From Desulfobacteraceae bacterium (lineage in GTDB: Bacteria > Desulfobacterota > Desulfobacteria > Desulfobacterales > Desulfosarcinaceae), in contig JALVQM010000288.1 in NCBI GenBank assembly GCA_027025615.1, positions 1-7,192 on the forward strand: a DNA stretch of 7,192 nucleotides, written 5' to 3'. A model generated the notes under the pieces. The model was not told the DNA's origin. It saw nothing but the letters and a program-made list of their open reading frames with translations, and ran no database searches. Below, piece after piece: positions 1 through 7,192 of this stretch. The first letter of the stretch is position 1; each line of letters starts with the position of its first letter. Made by a program: the position numbers and the translations under genes.

Positions 1-2588
1 ACTGCCTGTATCTAAAAGCCCAGTTCCTGCTGCGGGCCCCGGATATGCTGCAACGAAGAAAAGCCCGACTCAATGTGCAATTTTTCGATGACCTTCTCCT
101 GCGCGTTCAAAGTGCGCTTGATTCATCCGGCGGAAGCGACCTTGTCCAGGTTCTGCAAAAACGCTATCATGCAGCCCTGGTGGACGAGTTCCAGGATACC
201 GATCCAATCCAGTGCCGGATTTTTACCAGGCTGTTCAGCCATTGCCTGTTCATGATCGGTGACCCCAAGCAGGCGATCTACGGTTTTCGAAGTGCGGATA
301 TTTTTGCCTACCTTGAAGCGGCCAATAACGCCCGCAGGCGTTATACCCTGGTCAGAAACTGGAGATCCAGCCCGAAGCTGGTGGAAGCGGTAAATTCCCT
401 GTTTGCAAATCATCCTAATCCGTTTGTGTTTTCAAGGATTAAATACCATCAGGCCGAAGCGGCTGTAAAAGACCGTAAAAATGAAGAACGCTCCGGTGGC
501 AGGATAAAGGCCGGCTTGAAATTGTGGTACCTGTTGCCGGGCGATGAGATGATCAAGCCTGTGACCCGTGATAAGGCATCTGATATTATCCTGGAGGCGG
601 TTGCCGGAGAAATTGTGAGACTGATCGATGAGCAGGTATGCCGGGGCAACCACATAGCCGTGCTGACCAGGACCAATCGACAGGCCCTGTTGGCCAAAGA
701 GGTCCTCATACGCCATGGTGTGCCATCAGCCCTGTTTTCCAGCGGAAATGTTTTCGACACCAGGGAAGCCTGGCAATTGTTCTATTTCATGGCGGCAGTG
801 GCTGAACCATATAATAATTTTTGGGTAAAGGCTGCTTTGCTGACCGATTTTGTTCGTCACCCGGCTGCCTTGAGGACGGTCAACCAGGAGCTGGAGCAAT
901 CGGAAACAGATGAACCCTGGCAGGAATTTCAGACTGCCAATAAAATCTGGCGCAAAAATGGATTCCTGGGCATGTTCCAGCAATGGATGGCAAACCGGAA
1001 TGTAAGGCAACGCCTGCTGGCACAACCCGATGGACTACGGCAATTTACCAATATTGTCCAACTTGCAGAATTGTTACACGATGCTGAAACCAGGGAAAAC
1101 CTGACTGCGGCAGGGCTGGTGGACTGGCTGGCAGCCAGAATAATAGAGCCGGACAGCGCTTCGGAAGATCAACAGTTACGCCTGGAAAGCGACAGTGACA
1201 ACGTGTTGATTCTTACCGCTCATCGCAGCAAAGGACTTGAGTTCGAGGTGGTTTTTTGCCCTTTTCTATGGAGCGAACCAGGGGGAACTTTTTTGGACGC
1301 ACTGGTTTTTCACGATCCGCAGCGGAACTGGCAACTGGTAATGGATCTAGATCCTGAACGGGATTCAAAAGCGGAACTGGCGGCGGAACGTGAAAGGCTG
1401 GCTGAAAATCTCAGGCTGATCTACGTATCTTTGACCAGGGCCAAACAGAGCTGTTATCTGGCCTGGGGTATGATCAGCAATACTGCCGACAGCGCTTTGG
1501 CTTATCTCCTGCACGGCAGTGGTCGAGATGAAAGTCAGGCGGCCCCTGAAAGCGTGATGGAGCGGTTGAAAAAAATTAAACCCCCGGAGTTTGTCCGGGA
1601 TCTGCAGTTGCTTGCTGAAAACAGCCGGGGGAGCATCCTTGTGGAAAAAATTCCTGAAACCGCCAAGGATCTTATCAGGCGCCCGGATAGCGTGGTATCC
1701 TGGAAAGGGAGCAGGGTTTTCCGGCGCTCAAACCTGGAAGTTATGCGGATTGCCAGTTTTTCATCGCTGGTGGGACAGATGCAAAGAGATGAATTTGACC
1801 GGCCCCTGCTGGAGGAAAAGGATTCCAGCTCCGGGGAAGATGCGGTCCTGGCAGATTTTCCACGGGGGCCCCGGGCCGGCCTGTTTTTCCACGAGATCCT
1901 GGAAAACATGGACTGGTCCAGGCCTCCTGCGGCGGATCTTGAGCAGTTGGTGGAAAAACACCTGTCCGCCTATGGTTTTGCCCCTGACTGGAAACCGGAC
2001 ATCGTCAGGATGTTAACCAGGCTGAGGGAGCTGCCTTTGCCCGGGTTTGGCGATCCTTTTTCCTTGGGCCGTTTAAAAGCAGGCCAATGGGTCAACGAGA
2101 TGGAATTTTACTTGCCCTTAAAGCCGATTGTATCCAACGATCTGAAGGCAATTTTCAGGCGCCACGGTCATGACATTGCTGATAAATTGTTTGGCCGGCA
2201 AATGGAAAAACTCGATTTCTCACCGGTACAGGGGCACCTGCGGGGATTCATGGATATGGTTTTTGAACAAAAGGGACGGTTTTATCTGGTTGACTGGAAA
2301 TCGAATGACCTTGGACCTACGGCTGAAAATTACAGCCCTGACAGGTTGTTGAAGGTAATGGCCGAGGATTATTATTTTCTCCAGTACAGCCTTTATGCAG
2401 TGGCCCTGGACCGCTATTTATCCGCTCGAGTGGCCGATTACAGCTACGATAAACGATTTGGAGGGGTGATCTACGTGTTTTTGCGGGGCATAGCGATGGA
2501 AAATGTGCCTGGAGACGGATTTTTCCATGTGCGGCCGTCACCTGACTTTATCCAGGACCTGGGCCATAACATACTGGAACAGCGGTGA
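1..2588 (+). CDS. recB: RecB, exodeoxyribonuclease V beta subunit, 3' part (5' end outside window)
   Basis: RecB is the 3'-5' helicase and the only nuclease of the RecBCD complex, which resects double-strand breaks and loads RecA in the cytoplasm. The frame is open from base 3 with no stop, so the gene enters from upstream; the first ATG at 45 is internal, and about 315-330 N-terminal residues, including Walker A, should be missing. Numbering from that ATG, the superfamily 1 helicase motifs are II at 46-54 (VDEFQDTDP), III at 71-83 (IGDPKQAIYGFRS), IV at 105-110 (NWRSSP), V at 391-399 (TAHRSKGLE) and VI at 459-465 (IYVSLTR). The C-terminal nuclease domain (about 550-847) has His616, Glu685/Glu687, Asp737, Asp750 and Lys752. 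The Asp-13-Asp-X-Lys spacing equals E. coli D1067/D1080/K1082, and LQYSLY (779-784) and FGGVIYVFLRG (805-815) are typical of RecB. It therefore looks active. It reads directly into recD, which supports RecBCD rather than AddAB. Confidence 0.96.
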   Translation, partial: CLYLKAQFLLRAPDMLQRRKARLNVQFFDDLLLRVQSALDSSGGSDLVQVLQKRYHAALVDEFQDTDPIQCRIFTRLFSHCLFMIGDPKQAIYGFRSADIFAYLEAANNARRRYTLVRNWRSSPKLVEAVNSLFANHPNPFVFSRIKYHQAEAAVKDRKNEERSGGRIKAGLKLWYLLPGDEMIKPVTRDKASDIILEAVAGEIVRLIDEQVCRGNHIAVLTRTNRQALLAKEVLIRHGVPSALFSSGNVFDTREAWQLFYFMAAVAEPYNNFWVKAALLTDFVRHPAALRTVNQELEQSETDEPWQEFQTANKIWRKNGFLGMFQQWMANRNVRQRLLAQPDGLRQFTNIVQLAELLHDAETRENLTAAGLVDWLAARIIEPDSASEDQQLRLESDSDNVLILTAHRSKGLEFEVVFCPFLWSEPGGTFLDALVFHDPQRNWQLVMDLDPERDSKAELAAERERLAENLRLIYVSLTRAKQSCYLAWGMISNTADSALAYLLHGSGRDESQAAPESVMERLKKIKPPEFVRDLQLLAENSRGSILVEKIPETAKDLIRRPDSVVSWKGSRVFRRSNLEVMRIASFSSLVGQMQRDEFDRPLLEEKDSSSGEDAVLADFPRGPRAGLFFHEILENMDWSRPPAADLEQLVEKHLSAYGFAPDWKPDIVRMLTRLRELPLPGFGDPFSLGRLKAGQWVNEMEFYLPLKPIVSNDLKAIFRRHGHDIADKLFGRQMEKLDFSPVQGHLRGFMDMVFEQKGRFYLVDWKSNDLGPTAENYSPDRLLKVMAEDYYFLQYSLYAVALDRYLSARVADYSYDKRFGGVIYVFLRGIAMENVPGDGFFHVRPSPDFIQDLGHNILEQR
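2584..2588 (+). promoter_or_regulatory. recD ribosome-binding site overlapping the recB stop codon
   Basis: GGTGA lies 7 bases before the ATG at 2596, and its last three bases are the recB stop codon. It is a modest Shine-Dalgarno match, but it is the only one near that start. The arrangement suggests that ribosomes finishing recB help start recD, which would keep the subunits in balance. The coupling is inferred from spacing only. Confidence 0.5.
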
Positions 2589-2595
2589 TTATTCT

Positions 2596-4452
2596 ATGCA
2601 ATACCTGAAAAGCATGCTGGAATCAGGGGTGATCGAATACCTGGATTATGCTTTTGCCGGCCTGCTGGCACGGCGTTTTGGTGAATCCAGTCCGGAGGTT
2701 TTGACAGCCGCAGCCCTTACCAGCCAGGTAACCTGCCAGGGGCACGTCTGCCTGGACCTTGACGACCCTGGCTACCAATTGCCGGATGCAGATTTTGAGC
2801 ACTCCGTGCCAGGCTTCATGTGCGAATGCCAACGTTTGAAACGATGCCTGGAAAAAAGCGTTGCTGTAGGATATGAAGACGAATATAAGCCATTAATAAT
2901 AAGTGGTAACAGGTTATATTTAAACCGCTACTTTAACTATGAAATAAAGGTTGCCCAACACGTTGAACGGTTGTGCTCGGAACATCCCGATGAGCCGGAC
3001 CCGGACCGGCTGGCCCACCTGCTTGGGCGATATTTTGGCAACCATGACAAGCAGGGGGTAAATTGGTCCAAAGTAGCGGCGGTCACTGCGGCCTTGAAAA
3101 AATTATGTATTGTATCCGGTGGTCCCGGAACTGGCAAAACATACACGGCAGCACGGATTGTAGCGGTTTTGCTGGAAGGTCTGCCCGGTAAAATGCAGCG
3201 CATATTGTTGGCCGCACCAACCGGAAAAGCCGCTGCCCGTCTGGAAGAATCCTTTAAAGAAGCCGGAGATGAATTTAAACTGCCCGCTTCGGTCAAGGAT
3301 GCTTTCCCGTCCAGGGCATCGACAATTCACCGAATGCTCGGAATCAGGGCTAATGGTGAAAGGCCGCGTTTTAATGCATCGAACCCCTTGCCCGCGGATC
3401 TGGTATTGGTGGATGAATCTTCAATGATCGATCTTGCCCTGATGCATTGCCTGCTTGAAGCACTTGCCCCTGACGCACGTTTGATTTTGCTGGGAGACAA
3501 GGACCAGCTGGCTTCAGTTGAGGCGGGTTCCGTACTGGGCGATCTGTGCGGCAAGGCAACCAGGGTATCTTTTTCAAGTGAATTTGCCCACAAAATTGAA
3601 AAAATCTGCTCTTTTAAACTGCCTCGACAGTTTTTGGAAACAGGCCCGGGGGGATGTTTGAATGATCACCTGGTTTTCCTCACCAAAAGCCATCGCTTTG
3701 ACCCTTCAGGTGGCATTGGTGCCCTGGCAAAAGGGATAAATGCAGGTCGCAGCGATGATGTCATCCGGATGTTGTCCGATTCCGGCCAGTCCAGCGTACG
3801 CTGGATTAAACCTGGTTCGGGACTTGTCCTGAAAAACCTTGTTCAGAATTATGTTCTGGAAAATTATGACTTGCTGTTTAGTGCCGAAAACCGGCTTCGG
3901 CGCCTTCAGGCCCTGGAGCGATTCAAGATTTTGTGCGCTGTAAGGCCGGGTCCTTTCGGTGTAGAAAGCCTTAACAAAACGGCCGAAGCTGCGGCCCTGA
4001 AAACAGGTTTGATAGAGTCGAGGTATCTGGATACATGGCCGTGGTATCCGGGCAGACCGGTTTTAATTCTGCGAAATGATTACCGCCAGCAGTTGTTCAA
4101 TGGCGACACCGGGGTAACAGTTGCACAGCAAAACCAAAACGGCGGCACTGATTTTTCGGTTGCGTTTTCAACTGCTGAAGGAAATGTCAGGCAAATTCCC
4201 GTTTCCAGGCTACCTGACCTTGTGACGGTTTTTGCCGCCACTGTTCATCGCAGCCAGGGATCTGAGTATGACAAAGTGTTGATCGTTCTGCCGGACAGGG
4301 ACAATCCCATCCTCAGCCGGGAGTTGCTGTACACGGCAGTTACCCGGGCCAGGGAGCAGGTTGTGATATGGGCTGATGAGAAAATTGTGCTCAATGCGGT
4401 TCAAAAGCGGTTGCGGCGTGCATCAGGGCTCGAGAGACGTCTCTGGCATTGA
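2596..4452 (+). CDS. recD: RecD, exodeoxyribonuclease V alpha subunit (5'-3' helicase)
   Basis: RecD is the 5'-3' superfamily 1B helicase motor of RecBCD; in E. coli it also controls RecB nuclease activity and Chi response. The product from the ATG at 2596 is 618 residues, close to 608 in E. coli. An in-frame ATG at 2503 would add 31 residues inside recB and lacks family-like sequence, so it was not used. The N-terminal RecC-binding region includes GHVCL (49-53) and NRLYLNR (105-111). Helicase motifs follow in order: Walker A GGPGTGKT (175-182, Lys181), Ia APTGKAAARL (207-216), Walker B VDESSMIDL (272-280), III GDKDQLASVEAG (300-311), PGPFGVESLN (451-460), V TVHRSQGSEYD (549-559) and VI YTAVTRAR (579-586). 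No catalytic residue is missing. The RecBCD-specific GHVCL region and the adjacency to recB argue against a stand-alone RecD2, which carries an extra N-terminal extension. It is probably cotranscribed with recB. Confidence 0.97.
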   Translation: MQYLKSMLESGVIEYLDYAFAGLLARRFGESSPEVLTAAALTSQVTCQGHVCLDLDDPGYQLPDADFEHSVPGFMCECQRLKRCLEKSVAVGYEDEYKPLIISGNRLYLNRYFNYEIKVAQHVERLCSEHPDEPDPDRLAHLLGRYFGNHDKQGVNWSKVAAVTAALKKLCIVSGGPGTGKTYTAARIVAVLLEGLPGKMQRILLAAPTGKAAARLEESFKEAGDEFKLPASVKDAFPSRASTIHRMLGIRANGERPRFNASNPLPADLVLVDESSMIDLALMHCLLEALAPDARLILLGDKDQLASVEAGSVLGDLCGKATRVSFSSEFAHKIEKICSFKLPRQFLETGPGGCLNDHLVFLTKSHRFDPSGGIGALAKGINAGRSDDVIRMLSDSGQSSVRWIKPGSGLVLKNLVQNYVLENYDLLFSAENRLRRLQALERFKILCAVRPGPFGVESLNKTAEAAALKTGLIESRYLDTWPWYPGRPVLILRNDYRQQLFNGDTGVTVAQQNQNGGTDFSVAFSTAEGNVRQIPVSRLPDLVTVFAATVHRSQGSEYDKVLIVLPDRDNPILSRELLYTAVTRAREQVVIWADEKIVLNAVQKRLRRASGLERRLWH

Positions 4453-4457
4453 TCCTG

Positions 4458-4467
4458 AACAATTGTT
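4458..4467. promoter_or_regulatory. Perfect 10-base palindrome in the recD-KAS III gap; possible operator or promoter part
   Basis: The 60-base gap between recD and the next gene contains AACAATTGTT, a perfect inverted repeat with no loop. TTGTTA (4463-4468) overlaps its right half and is followed 18 bases later by TTATAA (4487-4492), which together resemble a weak sigma70-type promoter. However, transcription from it would start near 4499, inside the Shine-Dalgarno of the next gene, which makes that promoter doubtful. The palindrome is short enough to occur by chance. No stem-loop followed by a T-run is present, so recD and the synthase gene may share a transcript. Confidence 0.2.
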
Positions 4468-4496
4468 ATCCAACATGAGTTTCAGCTTATAAATGG

Positions 4497-4503
4497 AAAG
4501 GAG
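4497..4503 (+). promoter_or_regulatory. Strong ribosome-binding site of the KAS III gene
   Basis: AAAGGAG ends 9 bases before the ATG at 4513, and a second ATG follows immediately at 4516. Spacing favours the first ATG; the choice changes the protein by only one methionine. Confidence 0.75.
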
Positions 4504-4512
4504 CGATTATCA

Positions 4513-5520
4513 ATGATGAAGGCGGTAATACGGGGTACCGGGCGCTGGCTGCCTCCCAGGAAAATTTCCAATCACGACCTGGCTCAATGGATGGAAACAT
4601 CTGATGAGTGGATCATTCAACGTACGGGAATAGAAGAAAGGTACTGGGTTGCTGAAGAAGGGGGCATGGGCGCTTCTGACCTGGGCCTGGAAGCCTCCCG
4701 TCTGGCACTTGAAAGGTCCGGATGGCAGGCCGATGACCTTGATTTGATAATTTTCGCAACCCTCAGTCCGGATTACTTTTTCCCTGGTTCCGGCTGCCTG
4801 CTGCAGGCCAAGCTCGGCCTGAGAGATACGCCGGCACTGGATATACGGCAGCAGTGCACGGGTTTTTTATATGGTTTGGCCACAGCAGATGCCTATATCA
4901 GGAGTGGAATGGCACAAAGGATTCTTCTGGTGGGCGCCGAGGTTCACAGCACCGGTCTGGATGTTTCGACCCGCGGGCGGGACGTCAGTGTTATTTTTGG
5001 CGACGGTGCTGCCGCGGTTTGCCTGGAAGCTGTGGAAACCAGCGATCAGGTTGGTGTGCTTGCGGCAGGCCTGCATGCCGATGGAAGCATGGCTGAGAGC
5101 CTGATGACCGAGGCCCCTGCATCCTGTTGCAATCCACGGATAAGCCGGGAAATGTTGCTTCAGGGCAAACATTATCCTTACATGGATGGCCGTAACATTT
5201 TCAAACTGGCCGTAAAACGGCTGCCGGAGGTGGCCCTTGAAGTAATCGAAAAAGCCCGGATGGAGGTTGAAAACGTAGACCTTTTTATACCCCACCAGGC
5301 AAACCTGAGAATCAACCAGGCCTTTGCCAAGGCCATGGGACTAGGCAAAGAACGTGTTTTCAACAATATACAACGATACGGTAATACCACCGCGGCCAGT
5401 ATCCCCCTGGCCCTGGATGAGGCCCTGGAACAAGAGCTGATCGGTCCCGGTTCGACGGTAATGTTTCTTGGTCTGGGATCCGGCCTGACATGGGGAGCGG
5501 TTCTTTATCGCTTTATCTAG
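4513..5520 (+). CDS. Beta-ketoacyl-ACP synthase III (FabH-like)
   Basis: KAS III enzymes of the thiolase superfamily condense an acyl-CoA with malonyl-ACP, classically the first step of type II fatty acid synthesis in the cytoplasm. The product has 335 residues (E. coli FabH 317). The full triad is visible: Cys115 (QQCTGF), His261 (PHQAN) and Asn291 (GNTTAAS). Trp33 and Arg37 (DEWIIQRTGI) and Arg156 before IFGDG match E. coli W32, R36 and R151, which bind CoA/ACP. Phe90 aligns without gaps with the E. coli chain-length gate Phe87. Cys-to-His spacing is 146 residues against 132 in E. coli, so about 14 extra residues lie between them, most likely in the 190-225 region. The C-terminal GLGSGLTWGA is FabH-like. 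No fab, plsX or acpP gene adjoins it, so it may be a second KAS III or serve a specialised lipid or secondary-metabolite route; the fabH symbol is therefore withheld. The family is certain, the exact substrate unknown. Confidence 0.93.
   Translation: MMKAVIRGTGRWLPPRKISNHDLAQWMETSDEWIIQRTGIEERYWVAEEGGMGASDLGLEASRLALERSGWQADDLDLIIFATLSPDYFFPGSGCLLQAKLGLRDTPALDIRQQCTGFLYGLATADAYIRSGMAQRILLVGAEVHSTGLDVSTRGRDVSVIFGDGAAAVCLEAVETSDQVGVLAAGLHADGSMAESLMTEAPASCCNPRISREMLLQGKHYPYMDGRNIFKLAVKRLPEVALEVIEKARMEVENVDLFIPHQANLRINQAFAKAMGLGKERVFNNIQRYGNTTAASIPLALDEALEQELIGPGSTVMFLGLGSGLTWGAVLYRFI
5517..5520. other. Shared CTAG: overlapping stop codons of convergent genes
   Basis: The palindrome CTAG supplies TAG to both strands: the KAS III gene stops at 5518-5520 on the + strand and pgi at 5519-5517 on the - strand. 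The two coding sequences overlap by four bases and leave no room for a terminator between them. Any transcript ending must lie inside the opposite gene or read through as antisense. Confidence 0.9.
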
Positions 5521-7151
5521 TCCGGCCGGCTGTCCAGCAGGCGTTGCAGATGAACTCTGACCAGGGGGTCCTGGTAATCGATTTGCCGGTCAGGGTTGCT
5601 ATTTTTAAGGGCTATTTTTTCCCTTATCTTTCCGGCAACAGTTTTGCCAAGCTGCACGCCGAACTGGTCAAAGGGATTGATACCCCAGAGATAGCCTTCC
5701 ATGATTGTCCTGGCCTCGTAAAAAGCCAGCAGTCTTCCAAGGTCTTCGGGCTGCAGGCTTTCCAGAATGATAAGGGAACTGGGGCGATTGCCGGGAAAAT
5801 GACGAGCAGGGTCTTCAGGATTCGGTTGTCCGACCGCCAGGGCGGTAGCCTGGGCCAACATGTTGGCCCACAGTTCCTGGTGGTTGGTTACACCCTGGTA
5901 TAGATTGCTGTATTCTGCGTAAAAGGGGCGCAGAATACCTATAAAGTCGATGGGAAAAGGACGTCCCTGGTGAGCCAGCTGGAAAAAGGAATGCTGGGCA
6001 TTGGTTCCCGGTTCACCGAAAATAACCACGCCTGCCGGCTGTTCGAGCAGCCGGCCGTCGGCTGTTGCCGTTTTACCGTTGCTTTCCATGTTGAGCTGCT
6101 GGATGTGGGCCGGCAACCTTGACAGCAATGTGCAGTAAGGAATGACGGCCTGTTGCTGGTAACCCAGAAAGCTGGTGTTCCAGAAGGTTGTCAGGGCGGC
6201 AATCAGGGGCAAATTATCTTCTTCCGATGCACCGGCGGCATGGCTGTCCATATCGTGGGCGCCTTTAAGAAAGCGTTCGAAAATGTCGTAACCCAGATAG
6301 AGGCTCAGGGGAACGCCGCCGACAGCCGAAGTGACACTGTAGCGTCCGCCGATGAAATCGAACATGTGAAACGTAGCCAGTACCGGCCTGTCCGGATCGT
6401 CACCCGGGCTTCCCTTGGATGTTACGGTAACCATGTGGCGGGCGGGGTCAAGGCCCAGTGACTCCATCCAGGTACTGACCAGATTGGCGTTTGATAAGGT
6501 TTCGACAGTGGTGAAACTCTTGGAGATAATCACCCAAAGGGTGGCTTCAGGATCGATTTCGGAGGCGATCAGACCAAAATTGTGGATATCGACATTTGCA
6601 AGAAAATGAATACTTGTCTTTCCGTCGGAAAAAGGTGCCAGGGCGGTTGCGACAAACTCGCTGCCAAGGTGTGAGCCGCCGATTCCGATGACAACCACGT
6701 GCCGGAAGGCCTTACCGGTCGACCCCTTGATTTGACCGGAGCGCACCTCCGAGGCAAAGCGCTTGATCTGGTTGCGTATCTTTGCCAGTTCTGCTGTTAC
6801 GTTCATGTCTTTATACAACAGCCTGGTGTCTGAAAAATCCCTGGCGGCAGTATGCAGGGCCGGGCGTTTTTCTGTCAGGTTGGCAACCTGTCCCTGGACC
6901 GTGGACCGAAAACGTTGCAGGACATTCAAGTCGGAGGCCATTTGAAACAAAAGGTCCATGACGGTTTTATCCAGGCGCTGTCGGGTAAAATCAAGCAGAA
7001 TACCGGCTTGGCGGCGGGAAAAGTCCTGCCAGCGATTTTTGTTTGAAAGCAGGTTCTTCAGATGGAACTGAGGCTGTCCCATGCGTTTTGCTTCCCGGAC
7101 AAGGCTTTCGTAAACCGGTAGCTTTTGAAAATATAAATTCTGGATGGGCAT
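5517..7151 (-). CDS. pgi: Glucose-6-phosphate isomerase
   Basis: Pgi interconverts glucose 6-phosphate and fructose 6-phosphate in glycolysis and gluconeogenesis in the cytoplasm. The product is 544 residues, near the 549 of E. coli. It has two SIS-type sugar-phosphate-binding domains: GIGGSHLGSE (156-165), then the phosphate-binding loop SKSFTTVET (210-218). Signature 1 is DFIGGRYSVTSAVG (265-278, Arg270). Catalytic Glu356 lies in MESNGK, His387 in GTNAQHSFFQ, and the final Lys503 is in signature 2 (486-503, ending FDQFGVQLGK). Two positions depart from the usual motif: Ser164 where Pro is common (GSxLGP), and Gln500 where Glu is usual (GVE). The start is set by a near-perfect AAGGAGG 7 bases upstream. 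It is transcribed towards the KAS III gene with overlapping stops, so it is not part of the recBD transcript. Its promoter probably lies beyond the window edge. Confidence 0.98.
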   Translation of the reverse strand: MPIQNLYFQKLPVYESLVREAKRMGQPQFHLKNLLSNKNRWQDFSRRQAGILLDFTRQRLDKTVMDLLFQMASDLNVLQRFRSTVQGQVANLTEKRPALHTAARDFSDTRLLYKDMNVTAELAKIRNQIKRFASEVRSGQIKGSTGKAFRHVVVIGIGGSHLGSEFVATALAPFSDGKTSIHFLANVDIHNFGLIASEIDPEATLWVIISKSFTTVETLSNANLVSTWMESLGLDPARHMVTVTSKGSPGDDPDRPVLATFHMFDFIGGRYSVTSAVGGVPLSLYLGYDIFERFLKGAHDMDSHAAGASEEDNLPLIAALTTFWNTSFLGYQQQAVIPYCTLLSRLPAHIQQLNMESNGKTATADGRLLEQPAGVVIFGEPGTNAQHSFFQLAHQGRPFPIDFIGILRPFYAEYSNLYQGVTNHQELWANMLAQATALAVGQPNPEDPARHFPGNRPSSLIILESLQPEDLGRLLAFYEARTIMEGYLWGINPFDQFGVQLGKTVAGKIREKIALKNSNPDRQIDYQDPLVRVHLQRLLDSRPD

Positions 7152-7158
7152 TTGATTG

Positions 7159-7165
7159 CCTCCTT
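7159..7165 (-). promoter_or_regulatory. Strong ribosome-binding site of pgi
   Basis: The - strand reads AAGGAGG here, 7 bases before the pgi ATG at 7151-7149. It is preceded on that strand by an A-rich stretch (7167-7180), consistent with an unstructured leader. The remaining bases to 7192 show no recognisable -10 or -35 box. Confidence 0.85.
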
Positions 7166-7192
7166 GTTTTTTTAATTTTTCCTGTCCTTGAC

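Noticed and set aside
45..47. ATG at 45 as the true start of the first gene
   Set aside because: The frame is open upstream to the window edge, and the product would lack the Walker A motif that every RecB has, so the gene must continue upstream.
1864..1887. GC-rich inverted repeat followed by five Ts inside recB, resembling an intrinsic terminator
   Set aside because: It encodes RecB residues just before the nuclease His616; the best stem is only about four pairs with a tight loop, and a terminator here would abolish the protein.
1591..2016. Open frame of 141 codons on the + strand inside recB, with a 124-codon frame opposite (1535-1909)
   Set aside because: Both lie within the conserved RecB frame in a GC-rich stretch where stops are rare, and the translations are rich in Trp, Gly, Ser and Arg in a way typical of shifted frames.
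2503..2505. ATG at 2503 as the start of recD
   Set aside because: The 31 extra residues lie within the recB coding sequence and do not look like a RecD N-terminus; the ATG at 2596 gives the normal family length.
5490..5903. Open frame of 137 codons on the + strand running from the KAS III end into pgi antisense
   Set aside because: It lies almost wholly antisense to a clearly conserved pgi region, has no good ribosome-binding site, and its translation resembles no family I know.
1..7192. Possible novel defence or mobile system around recBD
   Set aside because: RecBCD is a housekeeping repair complex. No integrase, transposase, toxin-antitoxin pair, direct repeats or unassigned genes occur in the window, and composition looks even throughout.

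Overview
The window holds four protein-coding genes with almost no space between them: the 3' part of recB, a complete recD, a complete gene for a FabH-like beta-ketoacyl-ACP synthase III (all on the + strand), and a complete pgi on the - strand that converges on the synthase gene. This is bacterial chromosomal DNA. Base composition is fairly balanced (estimated by eye at about half GC), and every start inspected has a Shine-Dalgarno-like motif. RecBCD-type RecB and RecD beside a KAS III and an E. coli-length Pgi would suit a proteobacterium-like Gram-negative, possibly a Desulfobacterota (deltaproteobacterial) lineage. That placement is inference from general protein character, not from a search.

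Layout. Positions 1-2588 encode the C-terminal ~860 residues of RecB (helicase motifs II-VI and the C-terminal nuclease domain); the N-terminal Walker A part lies upstream of the window. recD (2596-4452) starts 7 bases after the recB stop, and its ribosome-binding site overlaps that stop, so the two look translationally coupled. A 60-base gap with a small palindrome and a strong Shine-Dalgarno leads to the KAS III gene (4513-5520). Its stop codon overlaps the stop codon of pgi (7151-5517, - strand) within a shared CTAG. The last 41 bases hold the pgi ribosome-binding site and an A-rich leader (sense strand).

Function. RecB and RecD would join RecC (expected upstream, not seen) in the RecBCD helicase-nuclease that processes double-strand breaks and degrades foreign linear DNA. 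The KAS III and the glucose-6-phosphate isomerase are metabolic genes with no evident functional link to RecBCD; the arrangement looks like ordinary compact packing. All recognisable catalytic residues are present in all four products. I found no mobile element, CRISPR array, RNA gene or convincing new system. The points most worth a second look are the isolated KAS III with a 14-residue insertion relative to E. coli FabH, the convergent stop-codon overlap, and two departures from the family motifs in Pgi.
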